Shown: positions 53,648 through 64,000 of the stretch, in pieces
Numbering within the stretch: the first letter of the stretch is position 1
Layout: each line of letters opens with the position of its first letter
DNA from: Ophthalmolycus amberensis
Lineage: Eukaryota; Chordata; Actinopteri; Perciformes; Zoarcidae
Reading direction: 5' to 3'
NCBI GenBank assembly: GCA_024529925.1
Contig: JAFEUB010000788.1
Coordinates: 248,001-312,000, forward strand
DNA: 64,000 nt
Notes under the pieces: generated by a model
Database searches by the model: none
What the model saw: only the letters and a program-made list of their open reading frames with translations
What the model was told of the DNA's origin: nothing
Translations under genes and position numbers: made by a program

Positions 53648-56600
53648 CACACTGGATGTGAGAACAGAGAGCAGACAGAGCGAGAGAAAGAGAGAGATAA
53701 GAGCTGACCTTCAGTGAATCGTGTCCCTCTCTGGACAGACTTGTAGAGAGGCATCATGTTTGGCAACCGTTCTTACAGAACAAAAAGACAAAGAAGACCG
53801 AAACAAGAGCAGGAAAAAAGCAGCGACCTGAAGGCATCGTCTACAGTAGAGGCCAGAAACAAGAGGGATAGAGTCAAAGTAAAAGGACACAGAAAATGCA
53901 TTTCATACACAGTGGAAATAGAGTAAGGACCAGATATGATTAGAGTGATATGGCTCATGTAAGAAGTAGGACAGCTAGCTGAACAGAAGGCGACAGACTG
54001 TATGTATATGAGTGTATATACAATTTACCTCTAGATGTATTTGACTTTACAGTAATAACAGGATCAAACAAACATCAAGACGTGTTGTGTCATAATGTAT
54101 GGCCTCTTATATGTTGCTGGTATGTTGTATCTGTTGGCATAATTTACAAATAAAAAGTAAAGTCACTGCTTTTAATGATTGTAAGAGGTTCCACATTATA
54201 CTCACTCAGCAGTTCTGACATAAATTAAGAGCAGGATGCAACACAAAAAAAAAATCAGGCTACTCTGCTTTTGTTTTGAAGGTTCAATTGACTTATTGTA
54301 CTTTTAGTTCTGAAAGGTTAAACTATAAATCTATCTGAGAAAATGAATCATGAATTAAATTAGCTCAGTTTCTTAGATAAGAAAGACTGTGTAAAGGTCA
54401 TGTTTACATATTTATCTTTCCAGCGACAGAGCCTTCATATAATCTTTTATTTCACATTCCTCTGCAGATGCGTTTCCATGTTCTGACCCAGTTCAGAATG
54501 AAGGTGTTTCTGTCATTCAGAAGTGAATACCACCCCTATGCAGTCACCTCGCTGCACCCTCCATGGTTATAAATCAAACATGACGCTCTTTAAATAGGGA
54601 AATTAATTATTTACACTTCAAGCCAAAATACCTTGAAGAGGAAGGGAAAAAAAATACTGACACACAATAAGTCATTTTCAGGCCTGAGAGGCTGGCACTC
54701 TATTACCATAGTCTAGATTTATAATGCTCTCATAAGAGTCGAGCCACCGATGGAGATACTTTGGTCGGGCAGCACCGTGCTTCCTGTTCTATTGCACCTT
54801 TTCTAGAAGAACAACAAAAGTGTCCGTCAGATCCACTGACTGAGAGAATTTGGCCAGTTTGTGCTGTTGGCACCATGCTGTTACCTCTTCTCTTGAACAG
54901 GAAGTGTTGCAAATATGTAACACATTTCTCCCCAACATCCCCATGCTGGGATGTCGAACAATATTTCAGCTGGCAAGAAACTACATGTTACCTAGCAACG
55001 ACGACAGAGCAGAGCCGTGAAGAATAGACTGCAGCCACTGAAGTATTTCCACCGATGGCGTTGATGACGATGCTTCAACCGAGCACTGGCCCTCTTTAGA
55101 GACGGAAAGCCAGAGGTTAATGTCTTAAGATAACGTTCATTGCTTAAGCCGTTCAATATATAAACATTCATCATTACTCGCAACTGTGGGAATAACAGCG
55201 CAGGAGAGTGGCAACAGTGCTGACCTTGGCTGAGATGCTTTTCAGTGATGCATTTCTTCAGAGAACTGGAGAAGTGGCTATTGAGCGGAGGGAAGTGCCA
55301 CAACCTGTGGGTAGTAAAACGCATAGGAATGTATTATAGAAATCTAATAGTCAAGAAGAGGTAGGAAGGAATTCAGCTGCCAGACATATGGAGCTTTTCC
55401 TGGCTTGTTCGAGTAGCAACAGTAGGTTTAACAAGCATTGCCTCTATTTCTGAAGCCAGGCGACTTAGATCAAAGCATAGTGTAGGATGTGGAATTCCAG
55501 TTTTGTATTTTGGTATTTTACGTTTGATTTGTTGATTTAAGTGATTTGCTGACTCCCATGAAGTGCCGTCTTCAATATGTGACGATGTGTAAATGTTGTG
55601 TGGAGGCTCAGTCATCTTGTTCATACACAATTATTTCACATCCTGTCCAAGGCAACATGCAGCCCTCCACTACATCAAGTCCTGGTGCTTTTAGTGGCTC
55701 ACACAGGTCTAGATCACTTTTAGATGCTATTCAGTGTGTTATGTAGTTAGTTTAGTATATGTGACTACAGTGGTTATGAACAGTGCACAAATTCAGGTGG
55801 TCACAAAATATTCAACACTCATCATGCCTTCTTAAACTGGAATTTACAGCATCTTTCTCACACAATTAAGTGTAAGCTTAAATTCAGGTTGTCAAAAGGA
55901 TGTGTACAGTAGGAGCGTTACGTTTCTGCAGAGCTTACCCTCGGTAGTAATTTCCACTTTTTCAAGGCCAAGTCAGTTGTTTTTTTCATCCATGGTAAAG
56001 TGTGTTTTTTGTATTAATTAGGTGGGTTAAGGTGGGGGAAGTGCAAATATATTGCTCAGCTATTTAGAGATAACAGCCCCAAGTCTGTGCTCCAAGGCTA
56101 CTACTATTAGGGTAGTGTGCCGTCTCTTTGAGCATTAAAGGGATGGGAATTGTAAACTGTTGAGAACCAGCTCCAAATTGTAAGATCCATTGGCATTGTA
56201 TGCCACCGAGCTTAGGCAACAAATAGTAATTACATTCAGCTTTGCATTCAACCAACAGTAAACATATTCACACGAGTCAGCCATTCCTCTGTGTCAGAGA
56301 ATCTTACTTCACTGATAACCCAGATAATTGTACAGTAGCATGGGATCGTCCACATGAGCACACACGGATGTATGTAATACCTTCTCAAAGTCACTTATAT
56401 AAGTCATTCACCATCGCAAAATAATGCTTGCATACGTCCTTCAAAAACCCTTTGGATAATATCAAGAAGTAGCGTCAAGGCTAGACACAGTTTCAGATAC
56501 TGCTGACAACCCATTCACCATCAAAACGGCAAATTGTGATGCTGCCCATAATAACTTGACAGATAACTTGTTTTATTTAGCTAAATAAAGCTAGTTGTTT

Positions 56601-56944
56601 GACTTCTGATGTGATATTGTCATTCTCCACATTTTATTTTTGTTCCTTTTTGTATTTATCCGATTGGTTGGTCGAACTAGTTTAGTGTCCTGTCATATTT
56701 TCATACAGTAATAGTATCTCGTTGTCAGAACTTCAAGCTAGTCGTTTAGAATACTTCAGGATGCCTGTGGCACTACATGTGATTTACTCTACAATCTGAC
56801 TCTGTTTATGCACATCAGGCAAGCTGGGGCTTGGATGTGTCACAAAGAGCCGGAGTGATATCCTCATTTGACAGCGTGGGTGTTTTACAAACACTACAAC
56901 ACAGAAGAACTTAAATGACTCTTGTCAACTTTTACAGATGAGCA
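53648..56944. other. Long unassigned non-coding stretch
   Basis: About 3.3 kb with no recognisable exon or repeat; longest frame 110 codons (54,992-55,324, minus). Confidence 0.35.
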
Positions 56945-57318
56945 AAAGAAAGCATCCCGACTGGGAACATTAGAAATCTGCATGGTTTGTGCACGGCCGA
57001 GGAAAGGAAGGCTATGCAGCGGGTGATTTAAACCACCCAGAACATCATTGGTACCCATCTACTGCGCATCAGCGATTGGTGAGTTGAGGTGTCCAAAGGA
57101 TATCAAAAGACAAAAACCAACCCCAGCACCATGCCTGCTCACCCTGCTGCCATCTAGCAATCGATGCAGAAGTATCTGCTGCCGTACCACCAGACTACAG
57201 AGCAGACTCTTCAACTCATCCTATGTACTCAAAGATATATCTTCTTTCATGTGTAGCATAAAGGCACAACAACTTGCAGTTCGTGTTGTAGAATGACGAT
57301 AAATTAACTTTGATTGGT
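56945..57318 (+). pseudogene. LINE ORF2 C-terminus and 3' tail remnant
   Basis: The frame from 56,990 reads CTAEERKAMQRVI, a stop, then TTQNIIGTHL. This is the conserved 'NCTAEDRKALQRVVKTAQNIIGT' region at the C-terminal end of fish jockey-superfamily reverse transcriptases. Further on, another frame gives LLPSSNRCRSICCRTTRLQS (near 57,145), the 'LLPSGRRYRSIRxRTxR' block. The copy ends in GAATGACGATAAATTAACTT near 57,318, a tail like the one at 7,706. 5'-truncated and frameshifted. Confidence 0.6.
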
Positions 57319-58680
57319 ACTTAAACTTCTTGATGTAATTTCATGTGTAAAGCCCAATAATTAGATCAACATCTTTAAAAAGGCTACTTAAATCTGAGAG
57401 TAGTAGATTATGGAGATGAACATTATACACACTTTTGCTGTTTCAATGGCAACAGAATGCATCACATCTCAATATTAAAACATTGAGAGGCATGTGACTA
57501 GCCTTTTAACATTGTATCTGTGTAAACATGATAATGAATGAAGCAGAATCATTACCGATTTTATATTTATGAAATAGATGTATCAACTTAACCAAGTCGG
57601 TGTCAGCACCGGTAGCACAAAGTGGGCTTAAAACACACATATTACTGTATATGCACAACAAATCAAACAGCAACACACCACACAGTTCATGCAACATTTT
57701 ACCTGTTCTCACCTGATGCTTATCCATCCACGATTCAAAATACGGACCACCATAATATTGACAAAACATATGAAAGCAGTAATTTGCAAATGTATGCCCT
57801 CACCCACTCACTCACACACTCAAATCCACACATCCACATTACAGTAAACCATCACTCCTTATATATAGATGTAGGACACGGGCATAACAAAGGGTGAATT
57901 TAGCATTTTTATTCTGTAGAATTGAGGTTAGTTGTGTTTCAAGCTATTTGTGCAGGGAAGGAGTGCAGAAAGCGATTAGATGAGCTCAAAAAGATCAAAA
58001 CGCTTGTTGACAGCAGGGAGCGACCGCCTGAAGAAGATGAGTCCCTTTTTCTAAAATTACATTTTCTTGGCAGGTTTAGTCGTCAGGTTGCAATATTTCA
58101 CGTTGTTCCATGTCCCGGAGTACCACGTTCTTCTTGTTTGTGTAAGAGGCAGACTTTTAGTAAGCAGTGAAATCCCTGCCGTTTCCAGCACTTTAGCTCC
58201 ACAATACGGCAAGTTATTCAAGTTATTCATCCATAAAATCATGGATACTTTGACTCGTTTTTCAGTACATTCCTATTAATACCAATAAAAAACGCATGAA
58301 TAAAAAATGTACACCTCTCAATTAAATCTAAGAGCGTATGTGGAATGTTTTTCATGGCTTAATCACTAAAATTGAAGAGTAATACAGCGGTTATTTTCAA
58401 TAAGCATTACAGGAAGCAAGGTGTTCAAGGAGACTGCACAACTTGAAAATAATTCTTATAGCCAAAAGCTTGTGTCTGAATTATTTTTTCCTTTTTAAAC
58501 TGTGTGTCCGATGGAACACTTAATGGAACTTATTGTGAACTCTAACCGTTTTGGACCTTTAACACACACACACACCAAAAGCCTTTTCAGTCGATTGGAA
58601 ACTATAAACAAATCACCAGTCTCATGCTGTGATTTGTTTTTACATTTGAGTTGACATTTAATGGCTCGAGGAAGCATTCA
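57319..58680. other. Unassigned non-coding DNA
   Basis: Contains the exon-like frame at 57,945-58,050 described in the findings; otherwise nothing recognised. Confidence 0.35.
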
Positions 58681-58718
58681 TTTCTGTTTCCATGGGAAAT
58701 TTCTGTTTCCATGGGAAA
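58681..58718 (+). repeat. Tandem duplication of 19 bp
   Basis: TTTCTGTTTCCATGGGAAA twice in tandem; each unit contains the palindromic TTTCCATGGGAAA core. Confidence 0.85.
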
Positions 58719-58924
58719 TGTTTCTCTCTGTCCCTAAGGTCTTTGTCAAAATGTGAAGTTCTCTCAGCGTTACCACTTCAGCTATGTCAAGTGCTCTTTC
58801 ATCATGTTATTTTTATTTTTAGAAAAAACAAATTACAAACAACGTCTTTAGTGTGAGAAGTTGACACAACAATTTAGCCTGAATCTTTAAGAGGAGCGGA
58901 CATGACAATATCCACTTTCCTACA
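58719..58924. other. Unassigned AT-rich DNA
   Basis: No feature recognised. Confidence 0.35.
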
Positions 58925-58945
58925 GACACACACACACACACGCAC

Positions 58946-58977
<32 letters not shown>
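58925..58977 (+). repeat. (CA)n microsatellite, interrupted by CG
   Basis: About 25 CA units with two CGCACA interruptions. Confidence 0.9.
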
Positions 58978-58981
<4 letters not shown>

Positions 58982-59067
58982 TACAGCTGCTGTCAAACCG
59001 ACTGCAATGCAAATTCAAAATCATCATTTGCCCCGCCTCATTTTGCACTTTCAATATGCTATGTTTA

Positions 59068-59695
59068 AGTGGATGTCGTTGAAAACCTAACAAGAGCAGT
59101 TTCAGTGCTGTGGTGCTGTCGAAAGCCTGACTGGAAAACATCAAAGCAGTTATTTACGGCCAAGAAGTCGGTCAGCTGTTGGAAAACCGCTTTTTCAATT
59201 ATTTTACTTAAAAATGGGAGGTTTGATATTGGCCTATAATTTTTCATCGTTGCGGAGTCTAAACTAGCTTTCTTTAGGAGTGGTTTAATAACTGCAGTTT
59301 TAGGGCTTGTGGGAAGACACCTGAGAGAAGGGATGTGTTTACAATTTGTAAAAGATCAGTGGTCATGCAGTTTGAAATATTTTTGAAAAAGTGTGTTGGT
59401 AGAATATCCAAGCAGCAGGAGGATGACTTCAGATGTTGTATGATGTCTTCTAGGCTTCTACGGTCGATTGAATGAAATTGTGTCATGATATTTGAATGAA
59501 TGTTAGATCGGGACAACACATATCCTGTGGTTGATGTGGAGGCACTGACTGCTTGTCTAATTTTCTGAATTTTGTCAGTAAAAAAGGTGGCAAATTGATT
59601 GCATGCCCAGGTGGATTGGAGTTCAGCAGCTACCGACACTGGAGGGTTTGTTAGCCTGTCGACGGTAGCAAATAAGGCGCATGAAACAATAGTGT
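59068..59695 (-). pseudogene. L2-like LINE reverse transcriptase fragment
   Basis: Minus strand, upstream to downstream: LFATVDRLTNPPVSVAAELQ from about 59,685; FATFFTDKIQKIRQAV; then LKSSSCCLDILPTHFFK (the 'DPIPT' region) and SLLSGVFPQALK. A one-base frameshift near 59,285 leads into KTAVIKPLLKK, then KNYRPISNLPFLSKIIEK and QSGFRQHHSTETAL, ending near VFNDI at 59,070. These are the N-terminal linker and first reverse transcriptase blocks of a jockey-superfamily LINE (L2-like). There is a second small frameshift after ETALV and only one in-frame stop near the upstream edge. The catalytic YADD block is absent because the copy stops before it. The low damage suggests moderate age. Confidence 0.8.
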
Positions 59696-60210
59696 GTTAA
59701 ACCCACAGAGGAACAAAGAGGATCCTGGTAACTGATACTGAAATGTTACCGCACGTTTTACTTTACAAAGTCATATAATATTGCTCTTTATGTTTCTGAT
59801 ATGATTCTTAGCATCCATGTAGAGATTCCTTGTAGGTACTTTTAGAAGGTGTTCAGGCAGTCAAGTTCAAATAGAAATAGTTTTCACGACATCAACAGAG
59901 GAACTGGATCATTTGGATTATACTCATTTTATATTTATCTTTTTAAACTGAGGGCAGTGGGTCTAAGAGTTTGTTTAAACAAGCTGTACTACCCTGTGTT
60001 CATATCAGACTGACTATAAGCTTCAGGTGGGATTTGATTTGTTAGTCCTCAGGCATAAAACTGGAGGTTTACACACTACACCATACATAAGAAGTGGACG
60101 CATTTTTAAGCAAACAAAGACCTTAAAATGTACTTTTATGAGTTGAAAACACACTGTGAAAGGGTTAAAGTTATAAGAGGAAAACACCAACAACTATTGG
60201 ACCGGACAAC
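59696..60210. other. Unassigned non-coding DNA
   Basis: No feature recognised. Confidence 0.35.
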
Positions 60211-60266
60211 GCCGTTGTCACAACGCCGTTGTCACAACGCCGTTGTCACAACGCCGTTGTCACAAC
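60211..60266 (+). repeat. Four perfect tandem copies of a 14-bp unit
   Basis: GCCGTTGTCACAAC repeated at 60,211, 60,225, 60,239 and 60,253 without mismatch. ACAAC-GCC-GTTGT across each junction can form a 5-bp hairpin. Confidence 0.9.
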
Positions 60267-60345
60267 CTGTCAATCACAAGGAAGCCACGCCCCAAAGCAT
60301 CACAACACAGTCTGTCGAGACTGCCGTTAGGCACATCATGTGAAT
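60267..60345 (+). repeat. Dispersed repeat fragment
   Basis: CTGTCAATCACAAGGAAGCC followed by ACGCCCCAAAGCATC is a motif I recognise from an abundant fish repeat ('gtcaatcacaaggtagccacgccctaaagcat'). Short and partial. Confidence 0.45.
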
Positions 60346-61194
60346 TAGTCCGCCAAAAATATTAAAACCAGCTCACTACAGTGTGTAACTGTGAGCGATC
60401 AGACAGCAGGAAGTGCTCAAACTGCAAGACAGCCGACAAAAGTTTCCCACCTGCCAAAAATCCATCTTATTGTCCAACAGCCAGATTGTTGATTGTTACA
60501 GAAATGAATCATCACATCACAACGTCTCTTAAACTGAACGTCACATGTAGCCGTTGTTCTAAAATGAGTCAGGAGCGATTCAGGGTTAAAATGGGGCTCA
60601 AGCCATACAATGTCTACAATAACAACTGACAAACTTTGACCTCTGAGCACATGTAAATTGTGCAAGAGCTTTCTGTGAAATACATTGCTTTAAAATATTT
60701 ATATGTGAACCAAAGAAAATGTGTGTGTGAAAACTGGAGACTTTCTAAACAACAATTTATCCCTCCAAGATGAAATGATAAAAATCATGATTCAGGATGG
60801 TCAAACATACTCTCATTAAAAAGGTACAGCGGGGCCATTTTAACATTCTGAGACAGAGATGCAGACCTTATTTGATTAATGTGCACTGACCCCAAAATAT
60901 TTAAGAAATAAGTACATAATATGAATCCAGGATTTTGCATCTTTCTTAATGTGTTGGTCAATTCATATAAAATGACAAGCATGGTAGCATCCTTAGTTTG
61001 GTTCTCAGTGGTGGATCTATGTAAATGTCTGTTCACACAGGTTTCTGCCCTCCGTGGCTGATCGCCTGTGCTGCAAAATAAGGATTTAAATTGATAAGAA
61101 ATGTAATTTGATAATGTACAAAATTCATCAAACCGCTAAGAGCCTTTATTCTGTCTCCTTAGACAGACTCATCTATTATGTAGAGATCCACGAG
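60346..61194. other. Unassigned non-coding DNA
   Basis: No domain in the 71-83 codon frames; nothing else recognised. Confidence 0.35.
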
Positions 61195-61275
61195 TCTGAA
61201 GAGAGAGGGAGGAGAGCGAGAGAGGTAGAGTGAGATAAAGAGAGAGAGAGGGAAGAAGAAAGTGAATGAGATAGA
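61195..61275 (+). repeat. GA-rich tract
   Basis: GAGAGAGGGAGGAGAGCGAG and further GAGAGAGAG runs. Confidence 0.7.
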
Positions 61276-63939
61276 TCAGGAGGAAGATATTGTGTGAGAT
61301 TTGCAGTAATTAGATGGATTAATGAAACAGAGACAATCCGCCTAAATGGAGATTAATTCCTGTGACTTGGCCATCATGTTATGTATTTATCAATGTCAAG
61401 CAAGTATTTTATTAATACGCCATAGCTCTGGCATGTCCCTGTAGCTAATAAAGGGGTAATACGTCTAATTCACAAAGTAACAGATAAGCTGGTGGAAAGT
61501 GATGGGACTTGTTAGAGAGGCTGAGAAAGAGAGAGGGGTTGTTACAAAGTAGTCACTGGTCTTTGACAGGATTTAATTATAATCATATTTAGAAAATGAG
61601 TTATGCTATTATGACTGCACACATATGATTTACGATGCTAATATCCTAATCTGCCTATGTGTGTTGTAGTTGCATGTTTCGGGCATTATTTCCCCTAAGA
61701 GTGGGATATTTATACATTGTTTACTTTGGTATTTTACGCTGAAGTAAAATGCACTTCATAAACAAAGCAATTTAGGGTGAATGCATTTCCTTCATTGGTC
61801 GGGAACTTGGGTTTAAAGAACAGTCAGCATCCTAACTAAGGAGGTTTCATATAAAATGTACTGTTACTTTCACAGATACAAAATATTCTTGACAGGTATA
61901 TCTCCCTTCATGACCTCACTGCCAGTTATCGTTGGCGGCTCCATTAGCTGCTGTTAAAAGAAGATGTAATGTCACTATGAGCAAGAAGCGCCAAAGGTGC
62001 CATTATTATGACCCGTTCGGATGAGTTTTGATGAAGTTTTACGACTGCGCAGATGACGAATGTTTACTGTATATGTGAAGCCGTTCCCAACAAACGACTG
62101 CAGCCTCCAGTGAAACCCTCGAAGTACAGCATTAAGCGTTTAGTGTGAAACCTGATTTAATGCGACCAGCTGTGGGGATCACTTGGCAAAGACCGGCTGT
62201 GTCAGACTGGTCGGCACCGGAGTTCAATTAAGCTGTTCTTATATAATATTGTATATGAAACGCTTACGAAGTATGTGTCCTTAAGAGAATTGTTTATCTT
62301 TGCTACATGTTGTGTATTCATGTTCCAGTTCCACTTCAAACCCAACACATTTCGATGCAAGGGGCACATGTGATGGGATGCACACTGACGCTTTACCACC
62401 AGTGATTGATGGTGGTTATTATGTTTTTAATTCCTCAGGGCTCGCTATATTTCCCATGGTGCCTAAATCATGGAAATCTCAATAGTTGACCTGTGTCTGC
62501 AGGGAATGCTTGTAAGACGTAGCGATGCAATACAAGTGGACATACACACATCGCTTGCACGTACACACACAAAATAGCATTTTGCTCCTCTTTCCCCGAT
62601 CTAACCACAAAATCCATTAGGACAAACATTTAAACTTCCCAGCACTCCAAGCATTCCCAGAAACCCATTACTATTTTTCAAGAACAAAAATAAATAGATA
62701 AATAAAAATAAAAATGACACTGCATGTCCTTGGAACCACTCAGTGTTGTGTTCCTCTCTGCTGTCTGGCCTTCCATCAGTGCTAATTACTCTAAATGAGT
62801 TTTAACCGGGGATGCTGAAGCCTGCCTGATGTTGGAGATTTGGAGTCAATAGGCATGTAATGGCACTCCGTCTTTGTCCGCCGTTAATCAAGGTTATGCA
62901 TGGAGTCGCAGACTGGAGGAGCGGAAGAACACGTGTCAATTACCAGCAAACACGGGAGCGTGGGTGTCGATGAGGTTTAGAAACAATGCTGATAATTGAT
63001 TTCACAGAGAACATGAGGGAACAGACACGTGGCAGACTAATGTGATAGAAGTGATAGAGAAGACACAGACACCTTAGTGTTTTAATCTGTGTTCAAAAAA
63101 GTACTTTTAACCTTTTACATCTTTTCTTCTGTGGCCTTTTTTGGGGGCCTTTTTAATAAGAAGTTTTCATCGCCAGGCTCCAGTACCTACAAATCTCCAC
63201 GTCATATTAAGATTGTACCACTCGCTGAACAAGGCCGACAGCAACGGCATAAGCAATTTCATTCGGTGCGGTCCTCTCATAGGTTTAGGGAAAATTCCCT
63301 TCCGAAATACAAACGTTTTTATGGAAGGTCAATTTTGATCTGCAGGGTGAAATTCAAAAGCTCTTTTCCAAATGATGGAGTGGAGCGTTGTACTGCAAAG
63401 TCTACCTCATTAGCTAAAGGTTGGTCTTTTCACAACATCCATGGCCTCTGGAACTTTTGGAAACATGAAAGTCTTACTAATGTATGCTCTTTCTAAGCAA
63501 AGCATTGCTTTCTGTATAATATAATTACAAGTATTCAAACCCCCTATAAAGGTCATATGTGGGGATAAGTAAAAACAACAAAAAAAAGCATGCCGAAGTA
63601 TGTGTCCTCATTCTGTTCTGCATCACTTGTGCAGCATTTTTACACAATATCCTATTCTATTACAATAAGGTACTGCAATAATAATGCTGCAAACAGAGTG
63701 GGGCCTGACTAGTTTATTCATGACCTGAAGTCCCTTCAAATTCCAAGTATTTGCAGGAAAGTGTGTCTTCCATTGCATTTTTCTCAAATAATAGATTTAT
63801 CTTACTGTATAAAATAACTTCCATTTGCTGTTGTCATGTTCTAGTTATACTTGTGGTCCCTGCCTGGTTAGTGCGCTACATCCCTCTCTCTTGATAGCAG
63901 GCTTCTATAATAAGAAAATGTTATTACGATATGCTATAA
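61276..63939. other. Unassigned, with a possible conserved non-coding block at its start
   Basis: 61,290-61,480 is rich in TAAT/ATTA words; see findings. A 135-codon plus frame (63,089-63,496) has a hydrophobic start followed by basic sequence but no known domain. No repeat family recognised. Confidence 0.35.
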
Positions 63940-64000
63940 TACACGTGTTCGTATTGAACCGTTCGGTACGCATTACAAACCGAACAATACGTTTGAATAA
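63940..64000. mobile_element. hAT-type repeat fragment cut by the window edge
   Basis: ACACGTGTTCGTATTGAACC, GTTCGGTACGCATTAC and AAACCGAACAATACG resemble a common fish hAT family with repeated 'GAACCGTTCGGTACG' words. The rest lies outside the window. Confidence 0.5.

Noticed and set aside
63089..63496. Secreted or membrane protein gene
   Set aside because: The hydrophobic N-terminus is brief and the remainder is basic and domain-free; no supporting context.

Overview
The window looks like intergenic or deep-intronic DNA from a teleost fish, probably a percomorph. The evidence is dense CA/GT, GA and poly-G/C tracts, together with dispersed repeat families I recognise from fish genomes: TTAA-flanked MITEs, hAT-type elements with 8-bp target duplications, jockey-superfamily LINE remnants, a tRNA-derived SINE head and a DIRS/Ngaro-type retrotransposon. 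I found no exon of a host protein-coding gene that I can name. Most open frames are short, and many are frames through microsatellites (HTHTHT or CVCVCV peptides).

Layout. 0-7.8 kb: polypyrimidine tract, a TTAA MITE (about 1.35-1.68 kb), two pieces of a common teleost dispersed repeat (5.84 and 6.85 kb), facing AC and GT microsatellites, and a LINE whose endonuclease domain is joined to its own 3' tail (7.2-7.7 kb). 7.8-15.7 kb: mostly unannotatable, with microsatellites and long G or C runs. 15,766-21,029: the main feature, a 5.26-kb tyrosine-recombinase retrotransposon with Ngaro/PAT-style split direct repeats (A1 ... B1-A2-B2). It carries a gag-like 5' region, a possible reverse transcriptase YLDD, a recombinase C-terminus with the HxxR and Tyr motifs, and a decayed internal minisatellite. 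21.5-22.2 kb: LINE 3' coding remnant, then a hAT-like remnant. 22-31 kb: largely featureless apart from hairpins, a microsatellite cluster and a small LINE RT fragment. 31.6-32.6 kb: a 40-bp perfect palindrome, then a hAT-like remnant into which a second 457-bp hAT MITE has jumped. 33.9-34.4 kb: a second TTAA MITE. 38.4 and 40.4 kb: dispersed repeat and SINE head. 44-50 kb: low-confidence repeats. 51-54 kb: microsatellite and poly-G rich. 57.0 kb: LINE 3' end of the same type as at 7.2 kb. 59.07-59.7 kb: minus-strand L2-like LINE reverse transcriptase. 60.2 kb: four 14-bp hairpin repeats. The window ends inside a hAT-like fragment.

The most interesting object is the Ngaro-like element. Its A repeats differ at 2 of 222 positions and its B repeats show no difference over 153 bp, yet its coding frame is broken by several stop codons. 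This suggests a defective copy moved recently by proteins supplied in trans. The A repeat holds CCAAT and GC-box-like sites and the B repeat an AATAAA, so the repeats look like promoter and polyadenylation modules. Function, age and family names are inferences from reading the sequence; no database search was run.
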